A stretch of 64,000 nucleotides of DNA from Paenibacillus sp. ACRRY (GCF_022346995.1 NZ_JAKRNM010000001.1:1116001-1180000); one strand, 5' to 3'. Counted from the stretch's first letter, positions 51,378 to 61,801 are shown. Translations and numbers: made by a program. The notes: generated by a model from the letters alone, not told the origin.

Positions 51378-51947
51378 ATGGAAATTCAGAATTTACTATC
51401 TGTAAACTCAAGAGAAGACTTAAGATTATGGTTGCAGACCCACTGCAGGACTGAAACTTCCTGCTGGGTCATTGTAAGCATGACTCCAAAGCCGGGTACG
51501 CTATATTATTTGGACGTGGTGGAAGAGTCCCTTTGCTTTGGTTGGATTGATGGGCTGAAGAAGAAAATTTCTAATACAGAGCTTGCACAGAGACTGTCAC
51601 CCCGAAGCCATAATAGTTCCTGGACTGAATTGAATAAAGAACGGGTTAGGCGTCTAGAAAAGCTAGGATTCATGCGAGATGAAGGAAGACACGTGCTGCC
51701 GAACATGGCAATCGATTCTTTTCGCATTCCTGAGAATATAGAGATCCGGGTTAAAGAGGATACACGGACTTATGAGAATTTTATGGCTTTTCCCGCTTTA
51801 TATACAAGAGTACGCATCGACACAATCCAGAGTGTTGAGAATCAACCCGCAATGTTTAATCACAGATTGGATAAATTCATTACACACACAAGAGTCAACA
51901 AGATGTACGGTCAATGGAATGACGGTGGGCGCCTTCTATATTACTGA
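51378..51947 (+). CDS. YdeI/OmpD-associated-like protein
   Basis: This 189-residue protein carries VVEESLCFGWIDGLKKKI and AQRLSPRSHNSSWTELNKER, the core of the YdeI-like group whose members are linked to peptide or bacteriocin resistance in enterobacteria; the role in Firmicutes is unclear. The C-terminal half is less conserved. TTGGAGTAG precedes the ATG. Same strand as DinB and YqcI genes, spacings of 40-90 bp. Confidence 0.8.
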   Translation: MEIQNLLSVNSREDLRLWLQTHCRTETSCWVIVSMTPKPGTLYYLDVVEESLCFGWIDGLKKKISNTELAQRLSPRSHNSSWTELNKERVRRLEKLGFMRDEGRHVLPNMAIDSFRIPENIEIRVKEDTRTYENFMAFPALYTRVRIDTIQSVENQPAMFNHRLDKFITHTRVNKMYGQWNDGGRLLYY

Positions 51948-52038
51948 ATGGTATTTCCCGCCTATCACATTGAAGTGATATAGGACAGTCACCATTTTGC
52001 CTCTGGACGATATCCTATAGGTAAAAGGAGGACTGTTC

Positions 52039-52788
52039 ATGTCGCTTTTGTATCAACATTCTGAACTGGAGAATGACAATGCTCCTCTGGAAGCATGGAA
52101 AAAGGATGCATACCGCTTGTTTGCCTCCAAAATGAGTGATCGGGAAGCACGTTTCCCTTGTATTCCGGCGACTCAGGCCTACGCCATGGGGCATCTACGG
52201 TATGGTTTTGTTTCTGGTTCAGATCACCAGCCCTCGTATCGTAAACTTGCGGAGATCATTTCAGAATACGGCCGGGCATCGCGTTCTTTTGGTGAATACT
52301 CATCCCTCATTGTTTTTCTTGAATTAAGGGATACAACGAGAACGGTTTTGGAGTATGAAGCGTTTTTTTGGGAGCTGCTAAGCCAGGTCAGTGATTTGGA
52401 TGTAAAGCCATGGCCGGAAGATATACCGGAGAACCCGGAGAATCCCTTATGGGAGTTCTGTTATAACGATGAACGTTATTTCGTCTATTGCGGGACCCCT
52501 GCTCACACGTCCAGGCTGAGCCGAAGTTTTCCTTATTTTATGCTCGCTATGACGCCTCGCTGGGTACTGGATCAATGGAATGCTCACCCCAAGAAAGCTG
52601 CTGCCATTGGTCCTAAGATTCGTGAAAGACTTGCCGAATACGATGCTGTACCCGCTCATCCGGAATTAAAACAATACGGAGCACAGGGGAATCTTGAATA
52701 TAAGCAGTATTTTCTTAGAGATGACGACACCTCCCCTTCTCGTTGTCCTTTTCTTCGCGCTCTACAAGCGGAGAAGATCCAGGAATAG
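52039..52788 (+). CDS. YqcI/YcgG-family protein
   Basis: This 249-residue cytoplasmic protein of the YqcI/YcgG family carries the signatures FPCIPATQAYAMGHLRYGFV and EFCYNDERYFVYCGTPAHT, plus a basic terminus with RCPFLRAL. Two cysteines (CI and RC) are conserved in the family. The biochemical role is unknown. AAAAGGAGG precedes the ATG. Confidence 0.87.
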   Translation: MSLLYQHSELENDNAPLEAWKKDAYRLFASKMSDREARFPCIPATQAYAMGHLRYGFVSGSDHQPSYRKLAEIISEYGRASRSFGEYSSLIVFLELRDTTRTVLEYEAFFWELLSQVSDLDVKPWPEDIPENPENPLWEFCYNDERYFVYCGTPAHTSRLSRSFPYFMLAMTPRWVLDQWNAHPKKAAAIGPKIRERLAEYDAVPAHPELKQYGAQGNLEYKQYFLRDDDTSPSRCPFLRALQAEKIQE

Positions 52789-52888
52789 AAGTTTACCCTT
52801 CCTTGTCCTAAAAGAGGCCTCCTTCGAATAAGCTGTACTCTGCAGATATTAGAAGGAGCGTCTCATTAACCGGATTCAGGAAAGGGAC

Positions 52889-53536
52889 ATGATTATGGAC
52901 ATAGAACTGTATATCAAATATGTTTTGATTGGACTAGCTATCGCCATGCCAGTCGGAGCAATCACCGTAGAGATGACCAAACAAGGCTTAAAAAATGGTT
53001 TCATTCACGGCTGGGCTGTTGGTTTGGGCGGGATGACCCTGGACACAGCATTGATCCTCGCGATGTATTTTGGATTCGCCTCCATCCTTTCCCTACCGTA
53101 TGTCCAGATTCCTCTATGGCTTGTTGGAGCCGCTTTTCTTGCCTATCTTGGCTATGATTCGATCAGAAATGCTGATCAGGATATCACACCAACCGACGAG
53201 AAAGTGAAAAAATCGTTTTGGAAAACGTACCGTAATGGCCTGCTTGTAGCCATCTCCCCAGGTAATCTGATCTTCTGGGTATCCGTATTCGGAGCCGTGC
53301 TGTCTGATTCCTATCGTTTGGCTGGGAAGGAAAGCTTCGCTATTGCGGCTTGTGGGGTGCTGTGCGGTATTCTGATCCACGACCTGGGTCTGGTCTCACT
53401 GGTTTCTATCACACGAAAAGTGATGAGCCGGCGAATGATCCATTGGGTTTCGGTTGCAGCAGGCATACTTCTGCTCGGTTTTTCGTTTTATTTTTTGTAT
53501 GAATTTATGCTTTCTCTCTGGAGATATATTCAGTAA
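52889..53536 (+). CDS. LysE-family amino-acid/metabolite exporter
   Basis: This 215-residue protein has about six membrane segments and the family start VLIGLAIAMPVGAITVEMTK. GLKNGFIHGWAVGLGGM follows, then a conserved PGNLIFWVSVFGA. LysE/RhtB proteins export lysine, homoserine lactones or threonine. GGAAAGGGAC precedes the ATG; a second ATG lies two codons later. A terminator follows. Confidence 0.88.
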   Translation: MIMDIELYIKYVLIGLAIAMPVGAITVEMTKQGLKNGFIHGWAVGLGGMTLDTALILAMYFGFASILSLPYVQIPLWLVGAAFLAYLGYDSIRNADQDITPTDEKVKKSFWKTYRNGLLVAISPGNLIFWVSVFGAVLSDSYRLAGKESFAIAACGVLCGILIHDLGLVSLVSITRKVMSRRMIHWVSVAAGILLLGFSFYFLYEFMLSLWRYIQ

Positions 53537-53588
53537 CCGCCTTAGTTGGTTGGACAACCCTCCAAATCCTAAAGAATACCGAGATAGA

Positions 53589-53620
53589 TAAGGAACCCGT
53601 TTATAGGGTTCCTTTTTTGT
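53589..53620 (+). terminator. terminator of the LysE gene
   Basis: AAGGAACCC-GTTTATA-GGGTTCC then TTTTTTG. The rest of the 318-bp gap (53621-53854) shows GC-rich sequence with no promoter or other site I can name, although the importer promoter must lie here. Confidence 0.88.
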
Positions 53621-53854
53621 TGTCTCTTCCTAGATATGTGCTTCCTGATGGGCGCTATATCGCTGTTTACACGGCAAAAAGCAAGTAATGAACACCGGCG
53701 CAACGGATGACTACTCGCTGTAACGTCACGCTATTCCGCACTCTACGGGCTATCTCCACAATCAGGGACTATCGACGGTAATTTCATCCCTCCACTATGA
53801 TACAGCTAAGATTGCATCCCCATATGAGACTCTTGAGGAAAGGAATGATGTCCG

Positions 53855-54808
53855 ATGCAAAGAAATACAAAAGCTACCACACTCATGTTCCCCGCCTCCA
53901 GAGCACCAACGCTGTTAGGCAGAATGGTAAGAAACCGATGGTTATATTTCATGCTTCTGCCCGGCCTGCTGTACTTTCTTTTATTTAAGTACTGGCCCAT
54001 GTATGGAATACTCATCGCCTTCAAGGATTACCAGCCATTCCTTGGCTTCTGGGATAGTCCTTTTGTAGGGCTCAAACATTTTGAACGTTTATTTAACGAT
54101 CCTAACTTTATCGTTCTTTTCCGGAATACGCTCATGCTTGCCATGCTCAACATTCTGTTTTTCTTCCCTTTACCTATTGTTATTGCACTCATGTTAAATG
54201 AACTTCGCCACCACTTGTTTAAGCGAACGATTCAGACACTGGTGTATATTCCGCATTTCATGTCATGGGTAGTTGTCGTGGGGATTGCTTACATTTTCTT
54301 AACTACAGAAGGCGGTATCGTCAATGATCTTCTGGTGTACTTTGGCTGGGATAAGATTAATTTTCTGGCGAGCAATGAGTGGTTTCGAACCATCGTTACT
54401 GCTGAGGTGATCTGGAAGGAAACGGGCTGGGGAACGATCATTTTTCTTGCGGCGCTTTCTGGGGTCGATCCACAGTTGTATGAAGCAGCGCGGATGGATG
54501 GAGCGAACAGACTTCGCCAGCTCTGGCATATTACCCTGCCTGCTATTCGCAGCACCATTATCATTCTGTTGATTCTTCGTCTGGGGAACTTCCTGGATAC
54601 CGGCTTCGAACAGATCTTCCTGATGCTCAACGCCATGAACCGGGAAGTCGGGGAAGTATTTGATACTTACGTATACTCCGTAGGGATTAGCCAAGGGCAA
54701 TACAGCTTCAGTACCGCAGTCGGTTTGTTCAAGTCTCTAATTGGATTGGTGCTCGTAGTTGTAGCTAATCATCTGGCCAAGAGGTTTGGTGAAGAAGGAA
54801 TTTACTAA
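53855..54808 (+). CDS. LplB-type oligosaccharide ABC permease
   Basis: This 317-residue protein has six membrane segments, starting with WLYFMLLPGLLYFLLFKYWP. MYGILIAFKDYQPFLG is the LplB/YtcP-group hallmark. Its EAA loop is QLYEAARMDGANRLRQLWHI. The ATG follows AGGAAAGGAATGATG. It is the first gene of an importer with the next two genes; no ATPase gene is present. Confidence 0.93.
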   Translation: MQRNTKATTLMFPASRAPTLLGRMVRNRWLYFMLLPGLLYFLLFKYWPMYGILIAFKDYQPFLGFWDSPFVGLKHFERLFNDPNFIVLFRNTLMLAMLNILFFFPLPIVIALMLNELRHHLFKRTIQTLVYIPHFMSWVVVVGIAYIFLTTEGGIVNDLLVYFGWDKINFLASNEWFRTIVTAEVIWKETGWGTIIFLAALSGVDPQLYEAARMDGANRLRQLWHITLPAIRSTIIILLILRLGNFLDTGFEQIFLMLNAMNREVGEVFDTYVYSVGISQGQYSFSTAVGLFKSLIGLVLVVVANHLAKRFGEEGIY

Positions 54809-54827
54809 GGAAGGAGCTCATCATGAA

Positions 54828-55709
54828 ATGCCTATCAAACCTAGCGTGGGAAGTCGGATTTTCGATGTACTGAACATAACGCTGTTGACTGTATTTGCAC
54901 TGCTCACGGTACTCCCCTTCGTTTATGTTATTGCCGGCTCCTTCGCCACTCAGAAGGAATTATTATTACGTGGGTTCATTTTATTTCCAACAGAGTTTAC
55001 ACTGGATGCATACAAGTACATTTTTTCAACCCCTACTCTTGTCAAAAGCTTGCTTGTTACCATCTACATCACCGTGTTCGGCACGCTGATCAACATATTT
55101 TTGACCTGTTTGATGGCCTATCCATTGGCTCGTAGGGACATGGATTTCCGCAAACCGATTCTCATGCTGATCGTTTTTACGATGTTATTCAGTGGTGGCA
55201 TGATTCCAACGTTTCTTGTGGTCAAACAGTTAGGTATGATCAATACGTACTGGTCCTTGCTTATACCTGGAGCCATTAGCGCTTTTAACTTGATCATTAT
55301 CCGGAACTTCTTTCAGCAGCTTCCCGAGAGCTTGGAAGAGTCAGCCAAGATCGATGGTTGCAATGATTTAAGCGTATTTTTTCGCATCGTACTGCCTCTT
55401 TCCATGCCAGCAATCGCTACCTTCTCCCTGTTTTACGCCGTAGGGCATTGGAATACTTACTTTAGTGCTGTTCTCTATATTAACGATAACACCAAATGGC
55501 CAATTCAAGTACTATTACGGCAGTTCGTTATTTTGGCTTCTGGCGGAATCGGGGACTCCACTGCCATGGAATCAGACTATGTTTCCCCACCGGAGCAATC
55601 CATTAAGATGGCTGTCATTGTTGTATCCACTCTACCGATCCTGCTCGTGTATCCATTTTTGCAAAAGCATTTCGCCAAAGGCGTATTACTTGGTTCTGTA
55701 AAAGGCTGA
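54828..55709 (+). CDS. LplC-type oligosaccharide ABC permease
   Basis: This 293-residue second permease has segments such as LTVFALLTVLPFVYVIAGSF, an EAA loop ESLEESAKIDGCNDLSVFFR and the C-terminus KHFAKGVLLGSVKG. ATG 54828 was chosen as it lies downstream of AAGGAAGGAG, 19 bp after the previous stop. Partner of the LplB-type gene. Confidence 0.92.
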   Translation: MPIKPSVGSRIFDVLNITLLTVFALLTVLPFVYVIAGSFATQKELLLRGFILFPTEFTLDAYKYIFSTPTLVKSLLVTIYITVFGTLINIFLTCLMAYPLARRDMDFRKPILMLIVFTMLFSGGMIPTFLVVKQLGMINTYWSLLIPGAISAFNLIIIRNFFQQLPESLEESAKIDGCNDLSVFFRIVLPLSMPAIATFSLFYAVGHWNTYFSAVLYINDNTKWPIQVLLRQFVILASGGIGDSTAMESDYVSPPEQSIKMAVIVVSTLPILLVYPFLQKHFAKGVLLGSVKG

Positions 55710-55751
55710 TCGTAACTTAAATGATGAAATCACGATTAGGGGGATTTGAAT

Positions 55752-57263
55752 ATGAAAAAATCATATCGGAAGTCATTGATTAGCACTGGAGCTCTCATCG
55801 CTTCATTAAGCTTAATCTTTACAGCTTGTGCCAGCAACAATTCCAACGAGACTCAGGGCACAGGTACGGGTGGTGAGCAAGGGACTCTTCCCTTGACTAT
55901 GATGCTGCCTACGTATAGTGCGGAACAGATGAATGCGAACAGCTCCATTTTGGCTCTGCTTGAGGAGAAAACGAACACGGATCTGACCGTATCCTGGGTC
56001 CCCTCATCATCCTACACGGATAAATTAAGTGCTACCGTTGCCTCCGGCGAGTTGCCCAAAACGTTCGTTGCTTTGGAGCCAAAAGCTTCCTTTATCATCA
56101 ATGCTGCTCGGTCAGGCATGTTCTGGGAATTGGGACCGTATCTCGACAGTTATCCAAATCTGAGCAAGATGTCTGATGTTGTGTTAAGCAACTCATCCAT
56201 TGACAACAAGATTTATGGCCTGTATCGCGAACGGGATATTGCCCGTTTCGGTCTGATGATTCGCCAGGACTGGCTGAACAATCTGGGTTTGGAAGCTCCG
56301 AAAAATGTGGATGAACTTTATGATGTTTTGAAAGCGTTTGCCACAGAAGATCCGGATCAAAACGGCAGACAGGATACCGTCGGTCTCGCGGTAGGGATGC
56401 AGGGAAATAATATCGCCGGATTCAAAGACATCTTGGTCTATCTGGGAGGCCCAAATGAATGGGAACTGAAAGACGGGCAGTTAATCCCGGCCCACATGAC
56501 CAGTGCGTATATGGATACCTTGAAGTTTTACAAGAAGTTATATGATGAGAAGCTTATCAATCAGGATTTTGCGCTCGTTCAGGATGGTCGATCGGTGATG
56601 TACAAAGGTAAGGCAGGATTGTGGATTGACAACATGGTGGATGGAAAGAACATTGAAGAGAATATCAAGAAGGTCACTCCCGATGCCAAAATCGATCTGA
56701 TTAACCGGATCTCTGGCCCGAACGGAGACGGCACGCGAGCAGGCACAGGTTATTTGGGAATGTATATGATTCCGAAAACAAGTGTCAAAACGGAGGAGGA
56801 ATTGAAGCAAATTCTTGCATACTTCGATAAGGTATCGGAGAAAGACATGCAAAACCTTTTAAAATATGGCGTTGAAGGTAAGCAGTACACGGTTGAAAAT
56901 GGAGAATACAAGCAAAACCCGGATCCCAAGTTGCGGTCAGAAATGACAGATAGCAACCAGTTTATGATATTGCAGGACCAGGTGGAGAACTTCGGTACCG
57001 AATTGGAGAAGCTCAGCACAGAATTGTTCAAAGATAACGCCACTTTTGCCATTCAGAATCCTGCCTCTCCTTATATCTCTAATACCGCCATTGAGCTCGG
57101 CAATGAACTTAATAAGATCATACAGGATGCCACGGTCAAATTCATTATGGGTACCGCCAGCGAAGAGGATTGGAATCAGGCGGTGGATAAGTGGCTGCAA
57201 GGTGGCGGAAGCAAAATTATTGAAGAGATCAATGCAGATTATGCTAAAACTGCCACTAAGTAA
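55752..57263 (+). CDS. LplA/YtcQ-type extracellular solute-binding lipoprotein
   Basis: This 503-residue lipoprotein has a lipobox FTAC (cysteine about residue 26), a Gly/Thr-rich linker, then a large family-1 solute-binding fold with ATVASGELPKTFVALEPK, DWLNNLGLEAPKNVDELYDV and DPDQNGRQDTVGLA. The last is an EF-hand-like Ca loop typical of this group. Binds an oligosaccharide of unknown type. The start follows AGGGGGATTTGAAT. It ends the operon at a terminator. Confidence 0.93.
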   Translation: MKKSYRKSLISTGALIASLSLIFTACASNNSNETQGTGTGGEQGTLPLTMMLPTYSAEQMNANSSILALLEEKTNTDLTVSWVPSSSYTDKLSATVASGELPKTFVALEPKASFIINAARSGMFWELGPYLDSYPNLSKMSDVVLSNSSIDNKIYGLYRERDIARFGLMIRQDWLNNLGLEAPKNVDELYDVLKAFATEDPDQNGRQDTVGLAVGMQGNNIAGFKDILVYLGGPNEWELKDGQLIPAHMTSAYMDTLKFYKKLYDEKLINQDFALVQDGRSVMYKGKAGLWIDNMVDGKNIEENIKKVTPDAKIDLINRISGPNGDGTRAGTGYLGMYMIPKTSVKTEEELKQILAYFDKVSEKDMQNLLKYGVEGKQYTVENGEYKQNPDPKLRSEMTDSNQFMILQDQVENFGTELEKLSTELFKDNATFAIQNPASPYISNTAIELGNELNKIIQDATVKFIMGTASEEDWNQAVDKWLQGGGSKIIEEINADYAKTATK

Positions 57264-57293
57264 TATCGGGTACCATCTCGTAAATTCACAAAT

Positions 57294-57340
57294 AGCCCCT
57301 AGGACGCTGAATTTTATCTCACGACCTAGGGGCTTATTTT
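57294..57340 (+). terminator. terminator of the first Lpl operon
   Basis: AGCCCCTAGG pairs exactly with CCTAGGGGCT over a 21-base loop, followed by TATTTTG. Confidence 0.85.
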
Positions 57341-57363
57341 GTCTAAGAGAAGCTGGCAGCACG

Positions 57364-59637
57364 TTATTGTTCTTCCCTGTACTTTCCGGGAGTCGTTCCC
57401 GCAATTTTCCGGAAGGAGCGAATAAAATTGGCCGAGTTATTGTACTGCAGGCGCTCTGCAATTTCAGCAATTTTCATATCCGTCTCCTTAAGCCACTTCT
57501 TAGCCATATCCATCCGGTACATTGTCAGGTACTCTCCGAAGTTTACCCCCGTCTCCTGTCGAAATACCCGGCTCACATAATGAGGGTGATAATTGATTCG
57601 AGCTGAGCAACTTTCCAAGGTTAACTCCGAATCGAATTCCCGTTGAATCATGTCGATGATGGCTTCCGATATATGTTTAAACTGCGTTTCACGGCGATGC
57701 TCCAGTTCCTTGGCGTATGGCACAACAAATAATGTCCAAAACCAGGACTTCATCTCCGTAACGTTCCGCAGCTTAAATAATGTATCAATTAGCGAGGACT
57801 CATCTCCCTCAATGCCTTCCATTGGAATAGCAAGCTCATGACCGAATTTGAGAAAATTCACCAGCAGCCTCAAAAGTGACAACTGATAGTGCTGAAATGG
57901 TGTTTGGGCCGGAAACAGTTCCTCCATAAAATGTTCCAATTCGATCTCGGATTGGGCCAGATCTCCTGCTCGTATGGCATCGAACAGCGCTAGTTCCCGG
58001 TTATGTGGAAATCTGCCCGGATCATTCTTCTGCGGCTGCACGTCCTCTATAAACAGAATGGACTCTTGCCCAAGTCCCACACTAAATTTCAGTGATGTCA
58101 TGGCTTCATGCAATGCATTCCTTGCTTGGTCAAAAACGTGAAATGGACGACTAATTCCGATACTAACCCGGATCCCCAGATATTGGGCAATAGCTTTCTG
58201 GACCTCCACACACAACATGAACAACTCTTCCTTAAGCTCTACACCCTTGTTGGATGATCCGATCAGGGTGACTTGGTAATCAGTGGTCACCACCGGTACC
58301 AACCTGTTATCACCTGGTATCAGTTCACCGACCATATTACTGATTGCAAACAATAATAAGTCCCGATTCCTCTCCTCATAGCGCGTACCTATAAGGGTAT
58401 CCATCTGGATCGCCACCAGGCTCATGGACGACCATGTCTGCTGCACGCCATACAGTCCCAATTTCTCTTCAAAATCAGTATGAGCAATCTCACCCTTCAG
58501 CAATTTATGCATGAAGAACTCTTTCAGCTGTGATTGTTGGCCCTGGAGCTCGTTCATGACAACAGAGTGGTTACGGATCAGATCGTTTACCCGTTCTCCG
58601 ATCACTTGCAGCTCTCCGGCAGCTCTCTCCCGCCCTGCTTGCGGGGTGGCAACAGCTGCAAGGGTTGAATAGATGGATCGAATCGGGCTATACATTCTTT
58701 TTGAACCGAACCAGGCCAGAATTAGAGTAATGAACAGGATCAAAAAGCAAACGAGTAAGGTAAGCCAGCCAATGATCTGATTCTGTTGGTTCACTTGTTC
58801 GTTAGAGGCTACCGAAACATAAACCCATCCATTGTAGGAAGATTTACGATAGGTGACGGTTACCTTCTCCCCCTCATGCTTGGATATGTACTGCCCGGTG
58901 GTGGATTCGGTTTCTTGAAGCTGTTGAAGATAGGACTCACCCGACATATTGCTTCCTGGTGACGCACCTCCATCACTTCGATGAATAAGCTTTAAATCGC
59001 GATCCAATATGAAAGCGTTTGCTATTTTCCCGTTTTGAACGGATAACGTTCTTCTTATCACGTCAGGAGACAGCGATACACTAATCAGGCCTTTGGGATT
59101 CGCAGCGTTAAAAGGATATTTTTTGACGAAATAGACAGACTCCGACGAATCCGGCAGATTGTCCTGCCCTCTGCTCCAGAAAGATCCAGCCTGCTCATGA
59201 GAAAACTTCTCGAGTTGTGACTTGAATTCAGGGGAGCTGTATTCATTCACACCGGTGCTTGTGACTAGCCATTTCTTGTTCAAACTGTACAAATAGATCT
59301 CCTTAATTCCCAGCTCGTACGTTTGAATTGTAGCAATACCCTTATACAGCTCATGAACCATTTCAAAATCCTCATTCGTAATCGGCTTGCTGAATGCCTG
59401 TCTAACGATCGGAGACTGCAAAAACTGCGTTGCCGAGTTATCAACGGTTCTCAGCATTTGCTCTACACCCATCTGCGTTTGCTGCAGCAGCAATTTATTA
59501 CCTTCATTCACCTTTTCCTGAACGGTCAAAGAGGAATTATAGTATGAAAAGCTACCAAGAACAATTACCGGGAGAGTTCCTATGACAATAGAAAACAACA
59601 ATAGCTTCCATAAAAAAGAAAGGGAACGTAATTTCAT
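57364..59637 (-). CDS. membrane-bound AraC-family regulator (YtdP/YesN-like, dCache sensor)
   Basis: This 757-residue protein has a first membrane segment (LWKLLLFSIVIGTLPVIVLG), an extracellular sensor (about 35-285), a second segment (IIGWLTLLVCFLILFITLIL) and a cytoplasmic linker. The C-terminal AraC double helix-turn-helix (LTLESCSARINYHPHYVSRV, then IAEIAERLQYNNSANFIRSF) follows. Such regulators detect carbohydrate outside the cell and switch on adjacent importers directly. Two Lpl systems flank it. Orientation matches the 59767-64000 cluster. AGGAGG precedes the ATG. Confidence 0.93.
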   Translation of the reverse strand: MKLRSLSFLWKLLLFSIVIGTLPVIVLGSFSYYNSSLTVQEKVNEGNKLLLQQTQMGVEQMLRTVDNSATQFLQSPIVRQAFSKPITNEDFEMVHELYKGIATIQTYELGIKEIYLYSLNKKWLVTSTGVNEYSSPEFKSQLEKFSHEQAGSFWSRGQDNLPDSSESVYFVKKYPFNAANPKGLISVSLSPDVIRRTLSVQNGKIANAFILDRDLKLIHRSDGGASPGSNMSGESYLQQLQETESTTGQYISKHEGEKVTVTYRKSSYNGWVYVSVASNEQVNQQNQIIGWLTLLVCFLILFITLILAWFGSKRMYSPIRSIYSTLAAVATPQAGRERAAGELQVIGERVNDLIRNHSVVMNELQGQQSQLKEFFMHKLLKGEIAHTDFEEKLGLYGVQQTWSSMSLVAIQMDTLIGTRYEERNRDLLLFAISNMVGELIPGDNRLVPVVTTDYQVTLIGSSNKGVELKEELFMLCVEVQKAIAQYLGIRVSIGISRPFHVFDQARNALHEAMTSLKFSVGLGQESILFIEDVQPQKNDPGRFPHNRELALFDAIRAGDLAQSEIELEHFMEELFPAQTPFQHYQLSLLRLLVNFLKFGHELAIPMEGIEGDESSLIDTLFKLRNVTEMKSWFWTLFVVPYAKELEHRRETQFKHISEAIIDMIQREFDSELTLESCSARINYHPHYVSRVFRQETGVNFGEYLTMYRMDMAKKWLKETDMKIAEIAERLQYNNSANFIRSFRKIAGTTPGKYREEQ

Positions 59638-59766
59638 AATGCCTCCTCGGGAGATTCCGGTTTATTACATTATTACATTAGTTCCCAGATGAGGATACGT
59701 CAATCCTTTTTAACGTTACCTTGTCACCACGCTGGATTCTGTCTTCCTTCTCTGACTCTATTGACT

Positions 59767-60870
59767 CTATTTTTCCAGTTTCGCAGCTGCCTCCAGCAGA
59801 AAAACTCCGCTTAGCTGAGCCGTAAGGTGGAGCGGATTCTGGGCGGGTTGACCCCATGCCTGACCGAATAATCCATTTTTCCGGCTGCCTTTCCATAACA
59901 CATCTGCATTCCGGAAGATCGCTTTCTTCAAATTCTTGTTATGTCCAGCATCATACAGCTCCACCATGTAACGGATCAATATGCCTTTGAACAAAGCACC
60001 ATCTCCATCCCCATCCTCCAAGAAAATCCCCGTTTTCTCATTCGTCAGAGACTTCAGGGAACCTGCTGCTGTCTTCTCTGCATCCTGCAAATACGCCTGA
60101 TCTCCCGTAATCCGGTAGAGCTCCACTCCGGCACCTATGAACGTACCCTGGTTATAGGTGAAGATCCAGGCCTCATTCACATCTAGCGTGCCATCGTCAC
60201 GCAGTACCAAGCCATCTGCGACGAGTCCAGTTTGCGGATTTACGAGATAGCGTTTTTCCCATTCATATATTTTTTGAGCCCATTCCAGATCCTGAGGATC
60301 TCCAAAACGCTCATACAGCCTTGCTGCCAGAATGGAAGCCGGACCATTTGAACACGCATTACGGTTGTATCGCTGGTCCTTCTTCCAAGCCATGCCTCCC
60401 AAGTCATCCTCCCACCAGGCAGTCTTGATATCTGCCCAGAGTTCCAGCACGTAATCTTTCATTTCTTCACTGCCTGTGGCATCGTAGAGGCGTAGAGCAG
60501 CAAGAGCCAGCCATTCCATATCATCATAAAATTCATTATGAAGTGAACCATTTCGTTCAATAATACTGCGCACCAATTCTTCCGCCCGTTCTGTATACGC
60601 TTCGTCTCCTGTTCGTTCGTATCCGTCTACCAGTGCATCAACAGCATGAGCCTTCCACCAATAATTCAGAGGCTCTTCACCTTCCGGTGTCGATGGATAA
60701 GCGTTATTCATCATTTGTGCTTCATCGTTCCAGTAGTATTCATGCAGTTTCTCTTGCGCCCACTGCGCTTGACTGGCATAGTGCTTTTTGCCTCCACCAC
60801 TTGCACCCATCGTAGTAACCAAAATAATACTGAGCACCACCGTCAAACTTACGATTTTCTTCTTTCGCAT
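59767..60870 (-). CDS. glycoside hydrolase family 76 (alpha-1,6-mannanase type)
   Basis: This 367-residue secreted protein has a Lys-rich N-terminus and hydrophobic signal (IVSLTVVLSIILVTTMGASG) with no lipobox. The GH76 (alpha/alpha)6 barrel shows the catalytic double aspartate D116-D117 in FYDDMEWLALAAL, plus RYNRNACSNGPASILAARLY. GH76 enzymes cut alpha-1,6-mannan of fungal walls and bacterial lipomannan. It sits at the end of an Lpl-type importer operon (lplC 34 bp upstream), so mannan fragments are the likely transported sugar. The ATG follows AAGGGATATCCG. Confidence 0.88.
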   Translation of the reverse strand: MRKKKIVSLTVVLSIILVTTMGASGGGKKHYASQAQWAQEKLHEYYWNDEAQMMNNAYPSTPEGEEPLNYWWKAHAVDALVDGYERTGDEAYTERAEELVRSIIERNGSLHNEFYDDMEWLALAALRLYDATGSEEMKDYVLELWADIKTAWWEDDLGGMAWKKDQRYNRNACSNGPASILAARLYERFGDPQDLEWAQKIYEWEKRYLVNPQTGLVADGLVLRDDGTLDVNEAWIFTYNQGTFIGAGVELYRITGDQAYLQDAEKTAAGSLKSLTNEKTGIFLEDGDGDGALFKGILIRYMVELYDAGHNKNLKKAIFRNADVLWKGSRKNGLFGQAWGQPAQNPLHLTAQLSGVFLLEAAAKLEK

Positions 60871-60903
60871 TCGGATATCCCTTCCTTTCTTAAAGTCATC
60901 AGA

Positions 60904-61791
60904 TTATTCCTTCACTGCTCCGAGAACGATACCGTGGATCAAATAACGCTGTAGAAAAGGATAGATTAGTAGTATGGGGATCATCGAGACCAGAATTTTG
61001 GCAGAATTCAATGTCGTGTTCGAAATTTTATTGTACTGCTGCAGCTGTTCTACAGAGAGATTCTGCATTTGGTCTCGCGTGAGACTAAGCCGCTGCAGAT
61101 AAGTCTGAAGCGGTATTTTGGAGCTATCGTTAATGAGAATGATTCCGTCAAAGAAGTTATTCCAATGTCCAACGATGACAAATAACATAATGGTCGCCAA
61201 ACATGGCATGGAGATCGGGATGAAAATGTTAAGCAGAATTTTGATCGGACCCGCTCCGTCAATAAAGGCAGCCTCTTCGAGTTCCTTGGGTATTCCTTTG
61301 AAGAAGTTCATCAGAAGGATCACATTGAACACGGGTACCGCACCCGGCAAAACCAGCGCCCATATGCTGTTAATTAGCCCAAGCTTGCTAATTACCATGT
61401 ACCAAGGAACAATTCCTCCGCTGAATAACATCGTAAACACGATAATCCACATGTAAGTGTTCCGGGATCTGAATTGTGAAATACTGCGTGACAATGGGTA
61501 GGCCATAAGAATGGTCAAAATCATATTGATGGCACCACCAAGCACCACCCGTTCAACTGAAATCAGAAACGCATTCCAGAACTTCGTATCTTTTAAAATC
61601 TGTGCGTAGGACGAGAAGTTCAGCTCCACCGGAAGAAAGTAAACCCGGCCTGCATTCACTGCCGTACTGCTGCTGATGGAAACCATAATCGTATTTACGA
61701 TCGGGGCCAGGGACATGAAAGTGATCAAGATCAACGTGAACATAATCAATAGTCGGGATAGCCTGGAACCGAGTGTTTTGGATTGAATCAT
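60904..61791 (-). CDS. LplC-type oligosaccharide ABC permease (mannan cluster)
   Basis: This 295-residue protein has six membrane segments. Its EAA-type loop is PKELEEAAFIDGAGPIKILL and its C-terminus is HGIVLGAVKE. ATG 61791 was chosen because AGGAGG lies just upstream; the frame stays open to 61854 inside the preceding gene's end. It partners with the LplB-type gene 10 bp upstream. Confidence 0.92.
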   Translation of the reverse strand: MIQSKTLGSRLSRLLIMFTLILITFMSLAPIVNTIMVSISSSTAVNAGRVYFLPVELNFSSYAQILKDTKFWNAFLISVERVVLGGAINMILTILMAYPLSRSISQFRSRNTYMWIIVFTMLFSGGIVPWYMVISKLGLINSIWALVLPGAVPVFNVILLMNFFKGIPKELEEAAFIDGAGPIKILLNIFIPISMPCLATIMLFVIVGHWNNFFDGIILINDSSKIPLQTYLQRLSLTRDQMQNLSVEQLQQYNKISNTTLNSAKILVSMIPILLIYPFLQRYLIHGIVLGAVKE

Positions 61792-61801
61792 GCTAACCCT
61801 C